From NCBI GenBank assembly GCA_009700715.1, contig WLLM01000077.1, positions 1 to 5,018 on the forward strand: DNA of 5,018 bases. The letters are read 5' to 3'. This DNA is from Actinomycetota bacterium. Lineage in GTDB: Bacteria; Actinomycetota; Actinomycetes; Nanopelagicales; Nanopelagicaceae. The notes beneath the pieces were generated by a model. It saw only the letters and a program-made list of their open reading frames with translations, was not told the origin of the DNA and searched no databases. A program made the translations under genes and the position numbers. Positions 1 through 5,018 of this stretch are shown in pieces (positions within the stretch are counted from its first letter, which is position 1; every line of letters starts with the position of its first letter).

Positions 1-224
1 GATTGATTATCGATTATGTGCGAATGTTTGCGCGCAATTGGCGTCCAAATTCTTTCTTGATTGCCTTCTTCGAAATGATTTATTCGATTACTGATCCGCC
101 AATGAAATTCGTAGGTCGCTTTGTACCACCGCTGCGCCTTGGTGGGGTTTCGCTCGATCTTTCATTTATCGTTCTGTTGATCGCAATTGGCTTAGCCAAG
201 AGCATCGTTGTAGTTCTGCTTTAA
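1..224 (+). CDS. YggT family integral membrane protein, C-terminal part (5' end outside window)
   Basis: Reading frame open from the window edge to TAA at 222-224; 73 codons are visible (first full codon at base 3). YggT proteins are about 90-100 residues, so roughly the first 20-25 residues, including most of the first membrane helix, lie upstream. The TTG at base 3 is therefore probably internal, not the start. Visible family marks are an Arg-Asn-Trp-Arg-Pro segment, the motif ITDPPMK, the run FVPPLRLGGVSLDLSF, and a final hydrophobic helix of about 20 residues that ends the protein. YggT is a small two-helix membrane protein of poorly defined role; in actinobacteria it commonly sits just after sepF in the division cluster, so a link to cell division or envelope growth is inferred from context only. 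It converges on ileS with a 22-base gap. The family call is strong; the function is not. Confidence 0.88.
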   Translation, partial: LIIDYVRMFARNWRPNSFLIAFFEMIYSITDPPMKFVGRFVPPLRLGGVSLDLSFIVLLIAIGLAKSIVVVLL

Positions 225-248
225 AACTCACTTAAGCTTTAAGAAGTT
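225..248. terminator. Weak imperfect hairpin between convergent yggT and ileS, possible shared terminator
   Basis: An outer arm AACT (225-228) pairs with AGTT (245-248). An inner stem CTTAA (231-235) pairs with TTAAG (239-243) around a 3-base loop, with a 2-versus-1 base mismatch between the two. On the - strand the hairpin ends in GTTTT, a short U run; on the + strand no real U run follows. It overlaps the ileS stop codon. The stem is AT-rich and weak, so efficient intrinsic termination is uncertain. The call rests mainly on its position in the only gap between two converging genes. Confidence 0.35.
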
Positions 249-3200
249 AAGCTTTCTCCAGAACGACTTCAATTCCGAGTTCGTTATCGCTCGTTGCAAT
301 TGATGCATCACGCGCGAACTCAAGAGCTAATACTTCATCGCTGATATGCGCTTTGGCGGACTCAATCGCCGCCAAGACCGATTGCTCAGCATTCCAACGC
401 ACCTTGATGCGATCTGAAATTTCGAAACCATCGCTCTTGCGCCGCTCTTGGATAAAGCGGATTACTTCACGAACATTTCCGGCTTCGATAAGCGTTGGTG
501 TCAGCGCTAGATCAAGGGCCACTGATTCGCCATCATGGCTTGCAACCATCCAGCCAGATTTAGGAACTTCTGTTACTACCAAGTCGGCAAGATCGATCTC
601 CCAGGTGGCAACTTTGGCGCTGCCAGATTTACGGAGCTCTTTTACAAGAGATGTTGCATCAACTGCTGCGATCGCCTTGGCAATATCTTGAACTTCCTTG
701 CCAAATTTTGCGCCAAGTGATTTGAAGTTCGCCTTTACTGAGATATCCACCAGATCACCATCGGCATCTGCGATATCGGCTAGATCGATCACATTCAACT
801 CATCGGCGATCTGCTCCTTCATATCAGTTGGCAGAGTTGACCAACCTGTCGCTGAGATCAAGGCGCGTTGCAAAGGCTGGCGGATCTTGATTGCAGATTC
901 GGCGCGAGCAGCGCGACCGAGTTCTACAACGCGACGCGTCATCGCAACTTGCGAATTCAATTCGAGGTTGATCAGAGAACTATCTGCAACAGGGAAGTCG
1001 GTTAGATGTACTGACGATGCGGCGCCAGGGTTTGCGACCTTAACTAGCTCTTGCCACACATGCTCTGTAATAAATGGAACCATCGGTGAAAGTAGTTGGG
1101 TGAGGGTTACCAAACATTCGTGAAGCGTTGCTAGCGCGGCGGTATCGCCATCCCAGAAACGTCTACGTGAACGGCGCACGTACCAGTTCGATAGATCATC
1201 GATGAAGCGAGCCAACGCCTTTCCGGCGTTCTGCGAATCAAATTCTGAGTACGCGGTATCAACTTCGGCGATCAACGCATTTAGCTCGCTGATGATCCAC
1301 TTATCCATCATTGAACGATCTTTAAGAGCAGGGGATTGGCTTAGCTCAAACTTTGATGCTTCGGCATAAAGAGTATGGAAAGAAATTGTGTTCCAGTAGG
1401 TAAGCAAAGTTTTGCGCACAACATCACTAATCGCATCATGTCCAACGCGGCGAGCAGACCAAGGTGAACCTGCGGCCAACATGTACCAGCGAACCGCATC
1501 TGCGCCATGTTGATCCATTAGTGAGATTGGTTCAAGCACATTTCCGAGATGCTTACTCATCTTGCGCCCATCTTTATCAAGGATGTGGCCTAAGCAGAGC
1601 ACGCTCTTATATGAACTCTGGTCAAAGACCAAAGTGCCGATCGTCATTAATGTATAGAACCAGCCACGAGTTTGATCGATCGCTTCGCAGATGAAGTCGG
1701 CAGGATATGCCGCCTTAAATTTTTCAACTGATCCAGGCTTATGTGGATAGCCCCACTGCGCAAATGGCATTGCACCTGAGTCATACCAGCAGTCGATAAC
1801 TTCAGGTACGCGTTGCATCGTCTTTGAGCATTCAGCGCAAGCAAAGGTGATGTCATCGACAAATGGACGATGTGGATCAAGGTTGGAAAGTTCTTGTCCG
1901 GCTAGCGCTCCGAGTTCAGCAAGTGAATCAACGCAGACTTCATGCTTATCTTCACAGCGCCAGATCGGAAGCGGAGTTCCCCAATAACGATTACGTGAAA
2001 GCGCCCAGTCGATATTGTTATTTAACCAATCGCCGTAACGACCGGATTTAATAGTTTCGGGATGCCAATCAGTTTTGGCGTTCTCACGAATTAACTCATC
2101 TTTGATTGAAGTAGTGCGGATATACCAAGATGGTTGAGCGTAATAAATAAGTGCTGTGTGGCAACGCCAGCAGTGTGGATATGGGTGCTCAAATGGTTGG
2201 TGTTTATATAAAACTCCACGAGCTTTAAGTTCCTTCACCAGAGTCTTATCGGCTTCCTTAAAGAAGACGCCGCCCACTAGTGGGACATCCGGCAAGAAAG
2301 TTCCATCCGGAGCGATTGGATTTACAACCGGCAGGCCATAACCGCGACAAACCGCGAGATCGTCGGCACCGAAGGCAGGGGATTGATGAACCAATCCGGT
2401 TCCGTCTTCAGTAGTTACATAAGTGGCAAGAACGATGAAGTGTGAATCAGGAATTTCAATCAAATCAAGTGGACGCTTGTAAGTTACGCGCTCAAGATCT
2501 TTACCCTTGATCGTCTTTAAGACCTTGACTTCACCTGAAAGTGATCCAAGCAGGGCTTCTGCAACTACTAAAACTTCGCGGTTTTCTTCAACAATTACTT
2601 CTGCAACTGCGTAATCAACTTCTGGGTGAACCGCGACTGCAGTATTTGAAACTAAAGTCCAAGGAGTCGTCGTCCAAACTAGTAACGCTGCGCCAAGATC
2701 TGCTAATTCGCCAGAGGTAACCGGAAAGCGAACATAGACCGACGGATCGGTAACTGTTTCGTAGCCTTGCGCTAATTCGTGATCGGAAAGACCCGTGCCG
2801 CAACGTGGACAATAAGGTGCAACGCGATGGTCTTGTACAAGCAGACCTTTCTTCCAGATCTCTTTTAAGCTCCACCAAACGCTTTCCACATATTCTGGCG
2901 CCATCGTCCAATAGGCCTGATCGAAATCCACCCAGAAACCCATGCGGTTGGTCATCGTTGTGAATGCATCGACGTGGCGCGTTACAGATTCACGGCACTT
3001 ATCGTTAAAAGCAGCGATTCCATATTTTTCGATATCGCCTTTTCCAGAAAAACCTAACTCTTTTTCGACTGCAATTTCGACAGGAAGGCCGTGGCAATCC
3101 CAACCCGCTTTGCGAGTTACATATTTACCCTTCATCGTTTGATAACGAGGAAAGACATCTTTAAATACGCGAGCTTCGATATGGTGAGTACCGGGCATTC

Positions 3201-3369
3201 CGTTGGCAGTTGGTGGGCCTTCATAGAAGGTCCAAGGCTGGCCGCCTTCGCGCGCATCGGTGCTCGCCTCGAAGATGGAATTTTCCCGCCAGAAATCAAG
3301 GATCGAACGCTCCATACCTGGAAGGTCGATCGCAGCGGGAATTGGGCGCATCGTCTTTGGAGAGTTCAT
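247..3369 (-). CDS. ileS: Isoleucyl-tRNA synthetase, type 2 (IleRS2), with a GTHH signature motif
   Basis: Class I aminoacyl-tRNA synthetase that charges tRNA-Ile with isoleucine in the cytoplasm. The 1040 residues match the length of actinobacterial type 2 IleRS (about 1040-1050). The Rossmann catalytic domain begins near residue 45 with FYEGPPTANGMPGTHH. The HIGH-motif position reads G60-T-H-H63 instead of H-x-G-H, and the second signature is KMSKH (603-607). The CP1 editing domain carries WTTTPWTL (232-239) and GTGLVHQSPAFGADD (323-337), including the conserved His328 and Asp337 for clearing valyl-tRNA. Cys pairs at 187/190, 400/403 and 511/514 suggest metal-binding knuckles. The anticodon-binding helical domain follows from about 640, then the type 2 C-terminal region. 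The start ATG is preceded by CCTCCTT, not a Shine-Dalgarno; an alternative is Met7 (codon at 3349-3351). The reading frame is intact. The gene points away from its + strand neighbours. Confidence 0.97.
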   Translation of the reverse strand: MNSPKTMRPIPAAIDLPGMERSILDFWRENSIFEASTDAREGGQPWTFYEGPPTANGMPGTHHIEARVFKDVFPRYQTMKGKYVTRKAGWDCHGLPVEIAVEKELGFSGKGDIEKYGIAAFNDKCRESVTRHVDAFTTMTNRMGFWVDFDQAYWTMAPEYVESVWWSLKEIWKKGLLVQDHRVAPYCPRCGTGLSDHELAQGYETVTDPSVYVRFPVTSGELADLGAALLVWTTTPWTLVSNTAVAVHPEVDYAVAEVIVEENREVLVVAEALLGSLSGEVKVLKTIKGKDLERVTYKRPLDLIEIPDSHFIVLATYVTTEDGTGLVHQSPAFGADDLAVCRGYGLPVVNPIAPDGTFLPDVPLVGGVFFKEADKTLVKELKARGVLYKHQPFEHPYPHCWRCHTALIYYAQPSWYIRTTSIKDELIRENAKTDWHPETIKSGRYGDWLNNNIDWALSRNRYWGTPLPIWRCEDKHEVCVDSLAELGALAGQELSNLDPHRPFVDDITFACAECSKTMQRVPEVIDCWYDSGAMPFAQWGYPHKPGSVEKFKAAYPADFICEAIDQTRGWFYTLMTIGTLVFDQSSYKSVLCLGHILDKDGRKMSKHLGNVLEPISLMDQHGADAVRWYMLAAGSPWSARRVGHDAISDVVRKTLLTYWNTISFHTLYAEASKFELSQSPALKDRSMMDKWIISELNALIAEVDTAYSEFDSQNAGKALARFIDDLSNWYVRRSRRRFWDGDTAALATLHECLVTLTQLLSPMVPFITEHVWQELVKVANPGAASSVHLTDFPVADSSLINLELNSQVAMTRRVVELGRAARAESAIKIRQPLQRALISATGWSTLPTDMKEQIADELNVIDLADIADADGDLVDISVKANFKSLGAKFGKEVQDIAKAIAAVDATSLVKELRKSGSAKVATWEIDLADLVVTEVPKSGWMVASHDGESVALDLALTPTLIEAGNVREVIRFIQERRKSDGFEISDRIKVRWNAEQSVLAAIESAKAHISDEVLALEFARDASIATSDNELGIEVVLEKA

Positions 3370-3378
3370 AAGGAGGCG

Positions 3379-3384
3379 AGTCTA
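3379..3384 (-). promoter_or_regulatory. Candidate -10 box for leaderless ileS transcription
   Basis: On the - strand this reads TAGACT, a match to the actinobacterial TANNNT -10 consensus. Nine bases separate it from the ileS ATG, which puts the likely transcription start within a few bases of the start codon. No convincing -35 box is seen 16-18 bases upstream. Leaderless mRNAs are common in actinobacteria and would explain the missing Shine-Dalgarno. The box is short and chance matches are frequent, so this is a hypothesis supported by position. Confidence 0.4.
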
Positions 3385-3420
3385 ACGCCAGGGTTAAGAA
3401 GAAAATTGCGCCAGCCATGA

Positions 3421-4245
3421 GTGGCAAAGTTGGTGGCGCGTGTAAAAGGGCATAAGGTGCGCGGCGTGCCAGCAAAAAAGAAGACCGTGAAGAAGCCAGT
3501 AAAGAAGGCTGCCAAGCCAGCGGCTAAGAAAGCCCCTGCCAAAAAAGCGGCAAAGAAGGCTCCTGCAAAGAAAGTTGCTGCCAAGAAAGCCCCCGCCAAG
3601 AAGGCTCCTGCAAAGAAAGTTGCTGCAAAAAAAGCCGCTGTTAAGAAAGCCCCAGCGCGACCATTTCCTTCCAAAGTTGGAAAGACCACTCTTACAGTAG
3701 ATGAGAAGTCACAGACGGTTAGCGTTGCAACGGTAGTTGCACCAGTTGCTGCTCCGGTAATTGAAGAACGACGTCTAGTAATGCCCCCACCACCACGCCC
3801 AGTTAAGAGTGGAAAGAAAGTTGCGCCCCTCAAGCCAATTAAGGCCGCTCCTACTCCAGTTACTGCCAGCGATGGTGAAGCGCCTTGGACGACAGCAGAA
3901 TTGAAATCAATCCGCACTGAGATCGCTGCGGATCTTGCTCGTCTTAAGAAAGAGCTTGCTGAAGTTGAAGCCGAGATGGATGAACTTATTTCAGATTCTG
4001 GCGAAGGCGCTGGAGATGATCAGGCAGATTCAGGTACAAAGACTTTCGAACGCGAACATGAAATGTCTCTCGTTATAAATGCGCGCGATATGGTCTTACA
4101 GACCGAGCGCGCTCTTGAGCGAATTGATAATAAAACTTATGGAAATTGCGAAGAATGTGGCAGCCCAATCGGCAAAGCCCGTCTACAAGTATTTCCACGC
4201 GCAACTCTCTGCATGATCTGCAAGCAGAAGGAAGAGCGGCGCTAA
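3421..4245 (+). CDS. TraR/DksA-type zinc-finger protein with histone-H1-like lysine-rich N-terminal tail
   Basis: A 274-residue protein in three parts. Residues 1-80 are a basic, low-complexity Lys/Ala/Pro tail built of AKKAPAKK-like units, like the tails of histone H1 or actinobacterial HupB. Residues 80-150 are a Val/Pro-rich, probably disordered linker containing PPPPRP. Residues 155-274 are the DksA/TraR module: a helix (about 157-190), a tip segment GDDQADSGT (198-206), a second helix (about 207-238), and a zinc finger with C243, C246, C264 and C267 (C-x2-C-x17-C-x2-C). DksA proteins insert their coiled coil into the RNA polymerase secondary channel. An RNA-polymerase or nucleoid-associated role is inferred; the tail could bind DNA or RNA. 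The GTG start directly follows an in-frame TGA (3418-3420) and lacks a good Shine-Dalgarno. GTG at 3433 or 3457 are alternatives, the last preceded by AAAAGGG. First gene of a run with lspA and rluD. Confidence 0.9.
   Translation: MAKLVARVKGHKVRGVPAKKKTVKKPVKKAAKPAAKKAPAKKAAKKAPAKKVAAKKAPAKKAPAKKVAAKKAAVKKAPARPFPSKVGKTTLTVDEKSQTVSVATVVAPVAAPVIEERRLVMPPPPRPVKSGKKVAPLKPIKAAPTPVTASDGEAPWTTAELKSIRTEIAADLARLKKELAEVEAEMDELISDSGEGAGDDQADSGTKTFEREHEMSLVINARDMVLQTERALERIDNKTYGNCEECGSPIGKARLQVFPRATLCMICKQKEERR
3553..3626 (+). repeat. 45-base-period direct repeat encoding the Lys/Ala/Pro tail
   Basis: A 29-base sequence (3553-3581) recurs without a mismatch at 3598-3626, an offset of 45 bases or 15 codons. 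It encodes KKAPAKKVAA, part of the 15-residue unit KKAPAKKVAAKKAPA that is followed by a near copy ending AAV. Shorter degenerate AAR-AAR-GCN units extend on both sides (about 3470-3660). The exactly shared codons mean the two copies are a recent duplication or are kept alike by slippage or conversion, since protein-level selection alone would allow codon drift. Confidence 0.85.
4228..4236 (+). promoter_or_regulatory. Ribosome binding site for lspA inside the end of the dksA-like gene
   Basis: The purine run AAGGAAGAG lies in the last codons of the upstream gene and ends 10 bases before the lspA GTG. It is a moderate Shine-Dalgarno with long spacing. It supports GTG at 4247 as the start, together with the 1-base gap after the upstream TAA, which suggests translational coupling. 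Confidence 0.55.
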
Positions 4246-4246
4246 C

Positions 4247-4747
4247 GTGCGCCTTTCTCCACTTAGCAAACGTCTCTACTTAATCGCCTGGGCTATTTGG
4301 CTCACAGATTTGGCCACCAAAAGTTGGGCACTTGCCAATTTAGATTCCCGAAATCCAGTAAAGATTATTGGTTCATTTCTCCAGTTAACGCTAATTAAGA
4401 ATTCTGGAGCAGCTTTTAGCCTTGCCGAAGGCGCCACGGTTCTCTTCTCAATATTTGCTTGTTTTGTTGTTGCCGCCATCGCATATTTCGCACCGAAATT
4501 AACTTCCAAAGGTTGGTCGATCGTATTAGGTCTGGCGCTCGGCGGAATTCTTGGCAATTTATCCGATCGCATCTTCCGCGAACCAGGTTTCTTTACAGGC
4601 CATGTAATCGATTGGATTGAGCTCCCAAATTGGCCGGTATTTAACGTCGCAGATAGCGCTATTGTGGTCGCAGCAGCAATTGCAATTGTCCTGTCAGTTA
4701 AAAATATTTCACCAGTAGAAGGCTCTGATGAAGAAAGGAAGGCTTAG
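4247..4747 (+). CDS. lspA: Lipoprotein signal peptidase (signal peptidase II, A8 family)
   Basis: Membrane aspartyl protease that cleaves the signal peptide of diacylglyceryl-modified prolipoproteins just before the lipidated Cys, after Lgt acts. At 166 residues it has the usual family length. Four membrane helices are visible at about 10-29, 63-84, 88-105 and 137-151. Family motifs appear in order: TDLATK (20-25), KNSGAAFS (51-58), GGILGNLSDR (99-108), GHVIDWIE (118-125) and VFNVADSAI (131-139). The catalytic pair is Asp122 and Asp136. Asn52 and Asn104 are conserved polar residues near the active site. The C-terminus is short and charged. The GTG start lies 1 base after the upstream stop, and the TAG stop is immediately followed by the ATG of the rluD-like gene, so it is the middle gene of a tightly packed operon. 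The protein is complete with all key residues. Globomycin targets this enzyme family. Confidence 0.96.
   Translation: MRLSPLSKRLYLIAWAIWLTDLATKSWALANLDSRNPVKIIGSFLQLTLIKNSGAAFSLAEGATVLFSIFACFVVAAIAYFAPKLTSKGWSIVLGLALGGILGNLSDRIFREPGFFTGHVIDWIELPNWPVFNVADSAIVVAAAIAIVLSVKNISPVEGSDEERKA
4734..4742 (+). promoter_or_regulatory. Strong ribosome binding site for the rluD-like gene
   Basis: AAAGGAAGG lies in the last codons of lspA and ends 5 bases before ATG 4748. It closely resembles the AGGAGG consensus. With TAG and ATG directly adjacent, it fixes the start and points to translational coupling with lspA. Confidence 0.7.
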
Positions 4748-5018
4748 ATGTCCCGCGAATCGCGCACACTTAGCGTTCCCGAAGGCGTAGCCGGCGAGAG
4801 AATTGATAGCGCTCTCACTAGAGTCCTAGGTTTATCTCGCACAGCGATCGTAAAACTTTTAGAAGATGGTGACATCACCACATCAGGGCGAGCGATGGCC
4901 AAATCTGAACGCGTTACCAGCGGTCAAGTCATTGATGTCTTAATGCCTGAGCCTTTAAACCAAGATCCAATTCCTCTTACTCCGCTTACTGGTCTGCACG
5001 TTGTTTATGACGATGAAC
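4748..5018 (+). CDS. rluD: RluD/RluA-family 23S rRNA pseudouridine synthase, N-terminal part (cut by window end)
   Basis: An open frame from ATG 4748 to the window edge, 90 full codons plus one base. It begins MSRESRTLSVPEGVAGERID. The S4-type RNA-binding domain spans about residues 15-65, with GERIDSALTRVLGLSR, then an Ile-Val-Lys-Leu-Leu-Glu-Asp-Gly segment and a small turn, the usual S4 pattern ahead of RluD catalytic domains. The visible end, LHVVYDDE, is the start of the catalytic domain (in the family, VVYEDE is followed by the N-K-P segment). The catalytic Asp motif (HRLD) lies outside the window and cannot be checked. Family members convert uridines to pseudouridine in 23S rRNA; whether the target matches E. 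coli RluD is inferred. lspA followed by an rluD-like gene is a very common bacterial pairing, which supports the call. It starts directly after the lspA stop with a strong Shine-Dalgarno. Confidence 0.9.
   Translation, partial: MSRESRTLSVPEGVAGERIDSALTRVLGLSRTAIVKLLEDGDITTSGRAMAKSERVTSGQVIDVLMPEPLNQDPIPLTPLTGLHVVYDDE

Noticed and set aside
1669..1683. GATCGATCGCTT-type clusters and frequent GATC sites in ileS
   Set aside because: They fall on ordinary Ile/Asp/Arg codons, with no regular spacing or other origin-like features.
2615..2911. A 98-codon alternative frame within ileS
   Set aside because: Out-of-frame shadow on the same strand as a strongly conserved gene; composition is Arg/Ser-rich and no family is recognised. 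The same applies to the other frames antisense to ileS and lspA.
3370..3376. AAGGAGG on the + strand, a perfect Shine-Dalgarno
   Set aside because: No start codon lies at usable spacing downstream (the next bases contain a TAA), and it is 44 bases from the dksA-like GTG. It is the complement of the CCTCCTT before ileS.
3470..3660. Possible CRISPR or satellite array in the repeat region
   Set aside because: The repeats are in frame, lack unique spacers and encode a coherent Lys/Ala/Pro tail, so they are coding repeats.
3366..3917. A 183-codon open frame on the - strand whose TGA overlaps the ileS ATG as ATGA
   Set aside because: Its product is a repetitive Phe/Ala/Gly string (FFAGAFLAGAFLAATFF) that is simply the antisense of the lysine-codon repeats, with no recognisable domain. 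The overlap with ileS is best seen as chance, and the + strand frame has a clear DksA domain.

Overview
The window looks like a core chromosomal segment of a moderate-GC actinobacterium. Three things suggest this: an actinobacterial-style type 2 isoleucyl-tRNA synthetase, a TraR/DksA protein with a long AKKAPAKK-type tail, and the gene neighbourhood yggT / ileS / dksA-like / lspA / rluD, which resembles the region downstream of ftsZ-sepF in Streptomyces. Base composition is only moderately GC (28 of 60 bases in one line counted), well below Streptomyces or Mycobacterium. Compact spacing and lower GC would fit a streamlined freshwater lineage such as acI/Nanopelagicales, but that placement is inference.

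Layout: (1) bases 1-224, + strand, the C-terminal part of a YggT-family membrane protein whose start lies outside the window. (2) A 22-base convergent gap with a weak imperfect hairpin. (3) 247-3369, - strand, complete ileS of 1040 codons. (4) A 51-base divergent region (3370-3420) with a candidate -10 box for ileS and no Shine-Dalgarno for it. (5) 3421-4245, + strand, a TraR/DksA zinc-finger protein fused to a histone-H1-like Lys/Ala/Pro tail. (6) 4247-4747, + strand, lspA (signal peptidase II). (7) 4748-5018, + strand, the first 90 codons of an RluD-type pseudouridine synthase, cut by the window edge. There is no gene-free stretch over 300 bases.

How the genes relate: the dksA-like, lspA and rluD-like genes abut with gaps of 1 and 0 bases and are almost certainly one translationally coupled transcript. 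Together they cover transcription control, lipoprotein maturation and rRNA modification. ileS is transcribed divergently from them and convergently with yggT.

No mobile element, CRISPR array, RNA gene or clearly novel system was seen. The observations most worth following are the GTHH form of the class I synthetase HIGH motif (a form linked to strong mupirocin resistance), the lysine-rich repeat tail on the DksA-like protein with its 45-base nucleotide repeat, and the apparently leaderless ileS start preceded by an anti-Shine-Dalgarno-like CCTCCTT.
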